This document shows positions 25,752 through 39,100 of a stretch of 64,000 nucleotides of DNA, piece by piece (the stretch's first letter is position 1; every line of letters starts with the position of its first letter). The position numbers were made by a program, and so were the translations under genes. The DNA is from Paraspadella gotoi (Eukaryota > Chaetognatha), in the NCBI GenBank assembly GCA_051294375.1, contig CM119271.1, positions 11,335,434 through 11,399,433 of the forward strand, given 5' to 3'. The notes under the pieces were generated by a model. The model did no database searches and was not told where the DNA came from. It saw only the letters and a program-made list of their open reading frames with translations.

Positions 25752-25812
25752 ATGGCAGAGTCCCCGGTGGAACCTTTGGGGAACGGATCCGTCGACGCCG
25801 GAGAAAGAACAG
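25752..25812 (+). CDS. SYNCRIP-like: hnRNP Q/R exon 1 (start codon)
   Basis: ATG at 25752, reading [20 protein letters not shown], then a single G before the GTGGGT donor. The phase fits exon 2 exactly (G plus AA makes Glu). The family has a similarly short, poorly conserved N terminus. It lies inside the left arm of the inverted repeat. Confidence 0.8.
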
Positions 25813-28800
25813 GTGGGTACTCGTGGTTGAGGCGCGTGGCGGAGGCGCCCAGTGGTTGAGGCNNNNNNNNNNNNNNNNNNNNNNNNNGCGTGGCTTAGGT
25901 GCCCAGTGGTTGAGGGCGCGAATCAGTGGCTGGAGGAGCGTGCCCGACGGGTTATGAGCCCAGAAAGTATTGAGGTGAATGAGGCCGCGCCGTAGGAGCT
26001 GAGGTGCCCAGTGGTTTGGAGGCGCCCTGGACTATTTGAACGTCCAATGGTTGAGGCGGCAGCAGTGAAGACGAGACCCGACCTGCGGGAGGCGACCGAA
26101 AGTGTTGAGAGGGCGCCCAGAGTATAGGTGTGGAGAGGGCGTGACAGGAGGAGAGAGGGAGAGAAGGAGAAACGGAGCCACCAGTGGTTGAGAGGCTGCC
26201 CGAGAGATGGATTGAGGAAGAGCCAGGCGCCGTATGGGTGGAGGCGCCCAGTGGCTTGGAGGCCGCCAAGTGTCTGAAGTGAATGGGGCGTACAGTCTGC
26301 GCCCAGTGGTTGAGGCTACCCAGTGAGTTGAGGCGCCTCAGGTGGTTTGAATGGCCCCAAGTGTGCTTGAATATTGGCCATCGTGGCAATGATAGAGCAG
26401 ACCCAAACGCTAAAGTATTACTGAAAACCATAACCAGGGCAGGACCTCGTGAATTTAAAAACTTATTGGCGTGAAATAGTCGGCATTATAAGAGAGACTT
26501 GCCCAAAAGACGGCCCGAGCTGCCCAAGATCAACACTTGGTTGTCAAAGGTGTAGGAATATTTGTCTGGCGAACAAAAAATTAGTTTGCTACTATTGACG
26601 ATGAGACTAAAAATAAGCCCGATTATTTTAGAAAGTAAAAAAAGCATGAGAACAGAAGAGTGGCGACGAGAAAGAGAGGAAGAGAGACGTGAGAAATCTG
26701 ACCGACCGTAAGTGATGGATTCCGATGGGAAGGAGCGCTCGCAGTAGACACGAGAGAGAAGAGTGGGTTAGGGAGGCGGCGTGGCGGAAGGCCACCAGTG
26801 GGTTGAGGCGCCAAGTGCGGAGGCGCGTGGCGGAGGCGCCCAGTGGTTGAGGCCGTGGCAGGAGGGCGACGTGGCAGTTGAGCTCCGCAAGTGAGTCTCA
26901 AGCAAGTCATTCAGTAACATCTCTGTCCGCTAGGGGGCGGTGTTAAGAGATAAACGCTCCTAATTATCTAACCATTTAGCAACAAAAACCAGAAGCTAGC
27001 AACCAGTATAGATAAACGACTATATATAAAAGGATTAACTGCTCTGCTGCACATCTACCGACGAATCAATTAGAGTATCCGGAGATATCCGTGCGGGGTA
27101 GTGAGATGAAAAGACCCGTAAGAGAGTCGAGAAATGAGCCCAGGAGAGAGGAGAGTGAGAGAGCACGTGTGGATACGAGAGATGGAATGAATCGAGACGT
27201 GTCTGTAGAAGAGAAGAGACGAGAATAGAAAGATATTTCAGGTTTGAGACAGATGAGACCAAGACAAGAGGTTGAGGCGCGTGGCGGAGGCGCCCAGTGG
27301 TTGAGGCGCGTGGCGGAGGCGCGTGGTTGAGGCTCCAAGTGGACTCAAGAGTATCAGTAACTTCTGTCCGCCAGGGGGCGTGTTAAGAGAAACGCCCTAA
27401 TTATCTACCATTAGCAACAAAAAAAGTAGCTATAGTAATGTTTAAAGGATTACGCTGGCAAAAGCGATCATTGAAACGGTTCGTGCGCTTTAAACCCGAT
27501 TCGGCGGTTTACGGTTTACGGTTTACGTTATCCAGTTGGGATTAAGCTCGATTTAAGTCCACCCTTATTATGCCAGACGTAAATTAAATTTTAAAAATTT
27601 TGACAAATTCGAGAGGGAAAGAGATTGGGGAGGGGGAGGGAGAGAGGAGGCGACGGATAGGGAACAGAGGGAGAGAGAGAGGCGAGGAGGGTGAGAGAGA
27701 GGGCGAGAGGGAGAGAGGGAGAGAGGGAGAGAGGGAGGGGAGAGAGGGGGAGGGAGAGAGGGAAGGAGGGAGGAGGGAAAAGAGAATGGGGGAGGGGAGA
27801 GGAGAGAGAGAGGGGGAGGGAAGAGGGAGAGAGGGAGGTGCGGAGGAGGTGAGAGAGAGGGGGAGGGAGAGAGGGAGAGAGGGAAAGAGGGAGGGAGAGG
27901 GGAGGGATGAGAGAGAGGGAGAGAAGGAGGGAGAGGGAAAGAGAATGGGGGAGGGGAGAGGAGAAGAGAGAGGGGGAGGGAAAGAGGGAGAGAGGGAGGC
28001 GAGTAGGGGGAGGAAGAGAGAGAGGGGGAGGGAAAGAGAGAGTGGGAGAGGGGAGGGAGAGAGAAAGGGGGGAGAGGGTGAGAGAGGGAAGGGGAGAGAG
28101 GGGAGAAGGAGGGGAGGGGGTGAGAGAAAGGGGAAGTAGAGAGATAGGGGATAGGGAGGAGAGGGAGTGAGAGGAGGAGAGAGAAAAGTAGGGGAAAGGA
28201 TGAGAGAGAGGGGGAGGGGAGGGAGAGAGAAAGGGGGATAAGTGAGAGAGAGAGAGGGGGAGAGAGACAGAGAGTGGGAGGGAGAGAGAGTAGGAAGAGA
28301 GGGTGAAAGAGATGGAGGAAGAAATAGAGAGAGAGAGAAAGAAGATGAGAGAGAGAGAAGATGAGAGAAGGAAGAGAGAGAGGTGGGAGGTGTGCTAGAA
28401 TTTGTCAAATTATTTTAAAATTACATATTAGCGTTGGCATAATAAGGTTGACTTGTAATTCGAGCTCTAATCCCAACATGGATAACGTTTAACCGAGATA
28501 GAAACGCCAATAGTTTAGCGCCACGACCGTTATCAAATGATCGCTTTTGCCGCTAATCCTATTAAACTTTACTAATATGCTTACTTTTTTTTGTTGCTAA
28601 TTGGTACGAAATTAGGTCGTTTCCTTACACGCCCCCTGGCGGACAGGAAGTACTTGATACTCTTGAGTCCACTTTGAGCCTCAACCACGCGCCTCGCCAC
28701 GCGCCTCAACCACTGGGCGCCTCGCACGCGCTCAACTTTGGCGCGTCAACCACTGGGGCTCTTCCGCACAGCGCCTAACCACTGGGCGCGCTTCACACTA

Positions 28801-30124
28801 GGGGCCTCGCCACGCGGCCTCAGCCATATGGCGCCTCAACCACTGGGCGCACTCGCCACCGCCATCTCACCACTGGCCCTCGCCGTCCTCAGCCACATTG
28901 TGCCTCAAGCCACTGGGCGCACCTCAACCACTTGAGGCGCCCATACCACCCTGGTGCCTCAACCACGCGCCTCAACGCCACGCGCCTCAACATCACACTG
29001 GGCGCCTCCACCACGCTCGCCTCAATCACACTGGCCGCCTCAGTCCATGGCGCACTACGCCAACGCAGACTCTAACTCACTGGCGGCGCCCAACCATCTG
29101 GGCGCCTCCGCACGCGCATCAACCACTTGGACCGCTTTCAATCAACAGGGCGCCTCAATCACTTGGCACCCCAGCACTGCGCCTCAACTTGGCGCCTCAA
29201 ACACTGGGCACCTCACAGCCACGCGCCCTCAATCCACTGTCGGCACCTAGCACACGCGCCTCAACCACTGGTGTCCGCCTCAACACTGTGGCAGCATTCA
29301 ACCAGCTGGGCGCCTCCCGCCACGCGCCTTCAAATCCACTGGGACGCCTCCAACTCAACTGAAGCGCCTCAATCACTGAGGGCCCCACGCCACGCGCCTC
29401 AACCACGAATACCCACTTTTCTTTGCTCCGGCGTCAGACGGATTCCGTCTCCAAAGTTCACACCGGGGACTCTGGCCAATTTCTTGTCACGGGTCAGGGA
29501 GAAAAATTTACACGTTATTGTAAACGATATATAAGTCAAAAGAAATTATTGATTTTTACCGGCTACTTTTTAAAAAGATAACTTTATGTAGTAATATTGT
29601 TAATTTTTTAGGTAAATATAACACCGATATAATTAATTGTATAATATATCTGTTAAAATATAATACTTTTTTAATATTATTTATTTAATAAATAGAAATT
29701 ACAATTATACTATTTTTCCCAATTACCTTTTTTTTTTCAATTTCTTTATATTTCTGTTTATTTTTAATTTTTTTTTACGAAAAAAATTTAATCTTCGCGT
29801 AGAAATTTCAATTTGAACTCTTTTTTTCTTGAACTTAGAAAGGCGCCCCCGGCGGAAAAGGCCTAAATCATGGCCTAAAAATTTGGCTAGAGAAAAAGGT
29901 CCTAGAATACTGCCGAAAAACAAACCAACCTCGGCTCCTGAGCCATCAAAAAATCCTAGGACAAGAAAAAAAAATAAACAAAGAAGAAATTTTTTTTTTT
30001 ATCGAAATTGGATGGAAAGAACAGCAGAAGCAGCGTGCAGCGGGGTCGCCGCGTTTCAGCCGCAGAGGCGGCGGCTTCTCTGAGAAGGCGGTGTTTCTCT
30101 CTCATCTCTCTCTCCTCTCTCACA

Positions 30125-30155
<31 letters not shown>

Positions 30156-33100
30156 TCTCTCTCTCTCTCTCCTCTTTTTAGTCGTCTCTGTCTCCTCTCT
30201 CCTCTCTCGTCGTTTGTCTTTCTCGTCNNNNNNNNNNNNNNNNNNNNNNNNNCCCTCCCTCTCTCCCTCTCTCCCTCCTCCTCCACCCTCAGAACATTTC
30301 GCCAAACTGATAGAGGTGGGCATCAACGAGAAGACCTCCGCCGAATTGGATCGACTTTTCTTAGAAAAGAAAATCTCGGCGTCGGATCTTGACGAGAGGG
30401 CGCTGGACGCGTTGAAGGAGTTCGAGGTGGAAGGAGCAGTCTGCGTCTTGAGGCAACTCGCTTCCGACGGTGAGACCCGTTGTCGTTGTTGTTGTTGTTG
30501 TGGTTGTTTTCGTTTTTGTTCTTGATGTGGTTGTCTTCGTTGTTGTTGTCAATGTTGTTGTTGTCGTTCTTCTTCTTCTTCTTCTTCTTCTTGTCGTTGT
30601 TGTGGTCATTGTTGTTGTTGTCTTTTTTGTTGTTGTTGTTGTAGTCGTAAACGTTCGTCGGTAAAAAATTTTATGACAGCCGTTTCTTTTCAATACGTCA
30701 ATGAATCAATCAATCAATCATTAGTAAATTAATTATTGAACAAATCCCGGAATTTACGAAGGTGTCAATCAGTCAATGAATTGTTCCATCAATCAATCAA
30801 ATCAATCATTCAATTAATTAAATTATTATTATGAAAGAATGAATGAATGAATGAATGAATGAATGAATGAATGAATGAATGAATGAATGAATGAATCTGT
30901 CTATGTTTTATCAATCAATCAATCAATCGCCAGGAAACCTAGATCACGTGACCAACAAGAGCGCCTACCTCTGCGGAGCGATCAAGACGTACAGACAGAA
31001 GCTGCGAATGGCTGGCGCCGGCGCGGCCTCCGCCATCGTCTCGGTCAAAGGACCGGACGAGGAAAAGCTCAACGTGAGTTCAGCTAAACTCTTTACTTTT
31101 GATTTTTGCCTTTCTCGCTGTGCATACATCTGTCGGAAGCTTATTCTCTCTCTCCCCAGTAGTTTTGGAAAATTCTGTATTATATTAGGACTAAGCTCTG
31201 ACGAACAAAGCCTGAGGTTTTTTTAATATATTCTTATACCGCCCAAGGTAGAATGATGGCAATATTGTTAATATTAAGTTTCAAAAAAATCCGACCATAA
31301 ATATAGAAAATATTAACCAAAATCTTCGGAAAATTCACCCCTTCTTTGGAACATTTTCGCCATAGAAGATTTTTCCCGAATCGTTAGCTCCTCTTTTACT
31401 TTTACTTTAAATAAAAATTTCACCAAAATAGACTAATTCACTTTACCATGATCGTATCATATCAAAATAACCAAATAAAATGTAAAGAAAAATTTTGAGA
31501 GCCCTTCAGACACTTTGCCAAAGGATTCCAAAATTTGACCTCATTTGTTGAACAGAAACATATCTCAGTCGCGTTTATATCGTTTTCAAAGAAAAAAATC
31601 CCTTTCATTTCAATATAAAATCAGAGATGAAAAATTTTTCCATCCAGAAGCAGTCTATTTGTTCTGGCTTGTTTGATATCAAGATGTTGATGATTTGACA
31701 AGAGAAAAAAAATGCGAGCCCTTCAGATGCAACAGGATCGGAATCAAGTGTTTTTACATCGATATTTTACCAGAATTTTTACCAGGAGCGTTTATATTGT
31801 TGGGTAGTCAGATTTGAACGAAAATCTCCATTGAAAAAGTCTTCCTCGATCTCTAAGAACGACGTAGACTCCTATCAAATTCTAAAATTAATTCCAAGCT
31901 GATATCGGTAAAGATTCTTTCTAGGAGCAGTGTTTATCTGCAAAAGAGCATTTGTTCGCTCCGGTTTTATAATAAGACCGCTCTGCCAGCGTTATTCTGT
32001 ACAATGTCGTTATTGTTAACCATTAAAAAGTTATTATTTCGTCCCTGAATCAAACTAAATCAAACTATAGTATATAGGAAAAATGACTTTTATAATATAA
32101 TAATAGTTTAAGAAGAAGGGGATAAAACTGTAATAAAATCATTTATATTTATGTATAAACATTGTCCTTGTTAAAAAAAATTTGTCTTTTATTAAATAAT
32201 AATTATACTTATTGTTATTTATCATTTTACTATATAAGATCGGATTTTATATTAATTTTTCTTCAAAAATATGTTCAGACTGAATTTCAGTAAAGCAAAC
32301 CAAAAAATAGCGATTAATCTCTAAATTTTTTTCCTATAAAAAACAGAAAAAAACTATTAAAAATCACAACATGCAGCTACTAAAAACTCATAAAATTATT
32401 AATAAAACGTAAAAAATATTATTAATAAAATATATGTTATTAAAAAAAACTAAACTCATCATCAGATTTCATATGTAAAATATGCTCTTTTTATGAAAAA
32501 TTCGCAAATATTCGCCAGGTTCGCTAATATCTTTTGTTCTTTTTGACCGGCTTGACCAGTAGGGTGGAGTGATGAAAAGATTGAGCGATGGAACTATGTT
32601 TTTTGCTGCCTTTGTATATAAAACTGAAAAACTTTTGTAAAATATGTTACATGATATTTTTAGGTTAAAGCTGTAAAAAATGACCAAAATGTTTCATCAT
32701 ATAATAGTTTCTACTACAAAGTGTAAAAAAAGTGGAAAATTTAACCTTTTTTTTCATTTTTGACGCTGAAAACATTAAAATTTTTTATAACATATTGAAG
32801 AAACAGTAATTATTATTATATGTTAGTGACAGAACCGTTCAATATAAGCAGTCCCTGAGCTTCGGATCAGGCTGTAACACCATGTTACAGGCGGGTTAAG
32901 CGCCCCATCCCTCTTAACTGCAAGGCGGCCACCGGGCTAAAACCCCGCACCAATGGCCGCTGATGAACGGATGGTGGATTTTAGTCCACCATAATATTTT
33001 ATATTTTTGATCTAACTTTTTATGAAGAATCAGAATGTTTAATAAAAATTTTAAAAAAATATTTTGAAAATTTATGATTTTATAAGAATATTACTATAAA

Positions 33101-36100
33101 TATATTGTAATTAATGATACTGTTCCCCAAACAATATAAGCAAAATATTTTTGTACTCCTTAATCATACTATCTCACGTTTAAATATCCTTGTTTGATCA
33201 CTCAAATAAAATTTATGTTCCCCAGTGCTCCACTCTATTGACCAGTCTTTAACATTAAAAAGATACGAAATGACGCATTTGATCTCGGGATCTTTTATGT
33301 TCGATCCATTAAACTTAAATATTTTTATACGAAAATTATTTATTTATACATCTGATTAAGTATGCCAACGTTTTTGATAAAATTCAATATCTGTATATTT
33401 TGGGTCTAACAATATCATCTTTTATTAAACATTAATGTATTTTGCACATGACTGTTCACTAAGGCGGAACAACTAACAGAAGTCCGGTATAAATATTATT
33501 AATGTGTTTATTAAAGATCGTAAAAAAATTAAGATTTATCTTATAGTTAAACGCATGGAAACTATTTTATATTATCCGAATACTATAATGTAAAAAAAAT
33601 TTTTAAGAAATTTTAATTTTTTTTACGGATTCTGATAGAGCTTGAAAAGTTAGTTATTACAACTTTTTGGAATTTTAATAATGTATTTATGAAAATTAAT
33701 AAAAACTATAAAATTTAAAGAATGATGATGATGATTTTTTAAGGTTTTTTTAAATTTTAGCCTATTTATCATTAAATTTTTGAAATTTGTAGTACTAACT
33801 TTTATCTAACTTTTTAATCTTTATCAGAATCCATTTTTAAAAATTGGAATTTCTTTAAAAAAATTTTAAGAATTTTTTATATATTGTTAAATATTAAAAT
33901 GCTTCCATGCGTGAGGAAAATTAATTTAATCAAAATTTAATATCATAAGTCAATTTAGCTTGAAAAGGACAAAAGACTTTTATTGCAGACTTTTTCAGAT
34001 TGTAAAAAATGTTAAATTTTGGCCCGCCTTACTGTTCACCCTATAAAATATATATAACTATAACTGCGCTGTAGTGTTTATGTTTTGCATATTTTTGTGC
34101 GTCTTTTGATAACTTTTTTTTATTCGACTTTACTGTATTTGTCTCCAAAAAGCAATTTTTTGAACAAATTAATGGTGTCTTGTAAACGATCATTTTCAAA
34201 CTTCTTTGGCTCGTCCGCAAAACGTCGTGCCAACTCGACGCAAAAGTGATGTCCAGTTCGATTAGATGAGTCGAAAGCTTTCTCCAGCTGCCGGCTGTCA
34301 TACACCCAATCAAGTATATCGGCCAACGTCTGTGGCGGGTGTCGTTTTGCTGATCCACTGTGAACTATAGAAATAGCACCTCGTTTTGACCCTAAGAATA
34401 AGAAAAAAAGACATGGGATTTCTGAACGGAACCCAGGTGGTTAAAACATACAAAACGTTAGAAAGCACTACCATCAGATTTTAGAGCCATGATCTCGTCT
34501 TTTTGGCGTCCAATTCGCAGAGAAATGTAAGCAGTTCCCAGTTCCATTGTGGCCCAAATGGTTTCTCCGTTACCTATGTTAAAATAAAATAGCCTTTTCT
34601 TATATTGGGTGTAAAGCTTACTATAGCATCGCTGATGGAATCGGATCCGCGATGAAATCCGCCGAGGACTCTCTGATTGGTGAATCATCATCGAAACGGA
34701 CCAATGAGAGGAGAGGCTTCATGCCATCGGGAAACGAGACCGGGTCGATGATCCGATCGTATGGTATAAATACTTGACCATTTTGTATTGAATCCATCTG
34801 AATCCATTCTGACTCCGTATTCGCTTGTCATATTTCTCAGAATAAAATCCACTTTGGTTTCATGTTGAAATCTCTGTCTACTTAGTTGAATGTGGTGGCA
34901 GTTGTGAGACTAAATATTACTTTTATGAGGGTCCTTCGACTAAATCTCAGGGGGAAAAAAATCACTTTGCTGCTTCATTTCAGGATTAATTATTATTCTT
35001 CCTAATAAAAATTGATTAATGAGCTACTTAAATTTAAACTCTTTCGCACTCTATTAATTCATTTATTCATAATATTTATTTTATATTTATTACGCTAATA
35101 GTTTAAAAATATAATATATTATAATATTATCGTAATGTTGCTACTGTAGTCCATAGGTGTTGCATTTCAGTATTAAGCTATGCTGTACTAATATATTTTT
35201 GTGCATACCGCACACAAACATTTTACGGCAAAAAAATTTATTTTAAAGTAGAATATTTTTAAACGCTTCTTTTGTATTTTTAATCATTTTTTCCCATAAA
35301 TTGCTGATTGGAAGGCTAAATATTTTGGAATACGCTGTTTATTTTTTAAATATAAATACACTATAATATACAGGGTAGTGAATCAAAACTTAGAATAGTA
35401 TATAAATTTGTATATAGATACAAAAGCAACTGAAACGAAAGAAAGTTTCGGCGACTCATTTTTTTCCTACATGGAACTACAGTGTGTCCCATTGGTACTG
35501 TCGCTTAACTTTCACTTATTGTACCGAACTGTGTTATTAAATGTTATTTCTGAGATAACACTGGCAAAGATAAGTTCTTACCATTTATGATACTATATTT
35601 CGAATTCAATTTTTATCAATTTTTCTTTGCAGAACATTCAATTTAAATGAGTCCTCATTTCTCACTTTTTTAATTTTTAGATATTTTTTTTTACTTTAAA
35701 ATAAATTTTATTTAAAAAATTATGCAAAAAAATATTTTAAATAGATTTAAATTATTTAAATTATAATTTGTATAAGATAAGTGCATTAATAAAAAGAAAT
35801 AAACAAATATTTAAAAAAATATAAAAGTTGATTAAAATATGCTAATTAATTTGTTGGACATAAACTCTCGTCCTAATCCGTCGATCTTATTTACCTTTTG
35901 TAATCGATATTTGTTTACAAACAATACAGTTCATTATTATTTCAATGCTTTGTTCAGTAATGATTCCATTCGTTACAGATCGCATTAATATTAATTAGCC
36001 ATCGTCGAGGTTTATGGTTTATGGTTTAGAGTTTGTTATTGCGGTTTTATATTATTCGAATAGTGGCAAAGCCGAGCTTACTTGAGAGGTCTTTATTTAT

Positions 36101-39100
36101 TGATTCATTACCGATGCTTACTTTTGCTTACCTCCAGTTCATGATCCTTAAAGACTCGATCCTACATGCGTTATAGATACTCTCAGAAGGGTGAACAAGA
36201 GACGGAAAACCCCGCTCATCAAATTTAATATTTAAATTTTATTATTTGAAGTTGTGAGCGATTGATTCATTAAGCCAGAACAAAATTGTTGCTATTTATT
36301 CAATAAATTATTATTAAATCAATTCAAAAAGTAATAAGAACAAGGTGAGTAGATAATTTTAAAAATAATGATTACTGAATTATAAGAGCTCTGGAGCTAA
36401 AAATATGAGTTAATTTGTTACTGTCCAGCATCTAAAGAAAAGATTTAACTCATTATTTAATCAATATTATAAAAAATATTTGATAAATATTAAAAAATAT
36501 ATAATTTAAGATTTTTTTTAGTAGAAATAAGTTTGAGTTTATTTTTTTTTAAAAATCACTGAAAAAAGTTTTATACCACTTGCTTTATGTAATAAATACA
36601 GGAGTTTGCTTTGTTCAATTTTTGAAATTTAGGTATCCTATAAAATGGTCCATACTTGTGCGCATATTCATTATAATAAATTAAAGTTTTTCGATCTGGT
36701 ATAGGAGCAGTAAAATTTTCTTAACAGACAGTACCATTGGGACATACCAATGAAGGAAGTGGGCGCGGTTTATTAAAAATAAAAATAAAAATAAATCTTG
36801 AATAATGAAAATGGATAAGTGCGGAAATTGATACGTATGTAGTGCCTTTTGTTCCTACACGTAAACTAATTTTGAAAAAAATTTACTTGTATTCATACAC
36901 AACGGAATGTATGTTGAATTTGTGCATAGTGCCAGCTAAAAAAAATCGTAAAAAGCTCACCTTCTGAATCTGACATGTTCTTGAATTCCAGGGCAGCGAA
37001 ACCTTTTTTTCTGAATGAAAGTGGATCGAGAATCCCGAAGATTCCAGCAACCCCCATGCAAATGCCTCCCAAAGAGCTGATTTCATTTGCAGTGTTTACA
37101 TTGAATTGATTTCCAAGCATTTGTAAACCATCTCCGTATTGCCAGCAGTGTTTCGCGATTCGCTTTATGCTTTCCCACGTGAAACCTACTCCTTTCAGTT
37201 GCTCATAAATCTGTCCAATGGTGACGGTTTCGTTTTTAAAAAGATCCACGACATTGGAAAATGCCTCGGAGACGGATGCTCCGTTAAAGATTCTCGATCT
37301 CGCAACCAGAGGTAAAGCTGCGAATGCTGCTTTAGCAAAGCTAAAAAAGCATTTCACCCATGGCGAAACAGTCTCAGAATCGGCGTCGATCGGATCATTT
37401 TCATGGTCGGCATCTGATTTTGTTCCTCCTATCTTTCTTCTAACCCCAACGCCGAAGTAGTATAGATCTTCTAACAGATTGAAGGCAAAGTTTGCCGCAG
37501 TGATATACGTGGAGAAATAAAAAAAAGAGACAACAGTGACGACGCCGCTAATGATGGTTGTCACGTAGTAGATCGTGGAATCGACCGAGGATTGCAGATG
37601 GTATAAGTTAACCAGTTTAAGATCCTTAGTGTGAACTGTGATCTCCTCATCTTCGGTCGAGGCGAAAAAAAATTGTTATTACGAAATCGTATTTATATAT
37701 TTTACGTATTACGAGTGGCAATACATCTTTAATAAATAAGCCCTAATATCACCAGTCAATTAGTAGTATTAGTAGTAATCTCAAAAATCTTTAAATGCTT
37801 CTATTATGGCAACAGCCGGGTTGCCTGTGATGCCCATTGGGATGGGGAATCTCACTGTTGACTTTTGGGGCTTCCGACCCTCAGTGACGCATCAAGTCAC
37901 TGGCGCGGTTACCCTAGGACGGTCTCGCTTTGCCAACGTAGAGGGAAGTTGTTAGGACTGTGGTTGAAACACTACGTCTGGGTTGGTGTGCTCCCCCTCT
38001 GAGCCAATGGATTTGGCTTAACGATGGTGGACGTGAGGCAGTGTGTTATTTAGTATACTATGGCAACAGCCGGGTTGCCTGTGATGCCCATTGGGATGGG
38101 GCATCTCACAGTTGGCTTTGGGGGCTTCCGACCCTCGGTGACGCCTCCAGTCACTGGCGCGGTTACCCTAGGACGATCTCGCTTTGCCAACGCAGAGGGA
38201 AGTCGTTAGGACTGTGGATGGAACACTACACTTGGGATGGTGTGTTCCCCCTCTGAGCCAATGAATTTGGCTGAACGATGGTGGACGTGAGGCGGTGTGA
38301 TATACCGCCACAATACATTGATTTTCATTATCCTTCACTTGCGTTCAGTCAATCAATCCGTCAATGCGGCTCTTTTGGCGTAAGATTACAATATGATATT
38401 GGAAAACCAATATTAAAATTATCTATTCTATTTAGCTAATACCGAACAGATAAATAACAAACCGTAAGTTAATCATTAAATATATGTTTTATACTTGTGT
38501 AATAACGTGTAATTATGGAAGTCACTTTCATAATTTCATTTACTTTATTAGGTGTAAACATTAAAAAAATTAAACTCATTTTTTACTCACTGGTGATTTC
38601 GTCCGAACAACTTTGAAGGTTTTGAAGTTTTGCATAAATTCTTTGTCTCCCGACGTTACATGGCTCCATTTTCCCGTAGTTTCCATTACTCTTTGGTTTA
38701 CGTTTCTGCATTTTTTCGCCTTGTACATAGAAATGCGCAGTTCTTCTCGCCATTGGCCAGCCATGATGATGTACCTTATCCATAAAATTTTTTTAGTCGG
38801 ATCTGCTGAAAGCAGATCCCGACTCTATAATTCACTTTGTCGGTCCGTCGGTCCGCCCCCTCAATAATGACGGGCAACCACATATATCATGTCCGTCAGT
38901 CTGTCTGTCTGTCCGTCCGTCCTACCTTAGAAAAAAGTCCAATTACTCGTGATTGGATGGATGGATTTGAATGAAATTTTGTGTGTGGGTAGGGAAGTGT
39001 GTGATTGAGCTGGATATAAAGTTTCGATGGAATCGTCCGAGTGGAAATGAGTTTAAATGGAAAAAACAAAAAAATATAATTCACTATTTGAACACCAATT

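Noticed and set aside
27584-28408. Large Ser/Pro frame (-) and Arg/Glu/Gly frame (+)
   Set aside because: Both come from the purine tract; no splice signals or domain pattern.
29415-29500. Alternative first exon of hnRNP
   Set aside because: It lies on the opposite strand, lacks the ATG and has insertions; it is the mirror of exon 1 in the inverted repeat.
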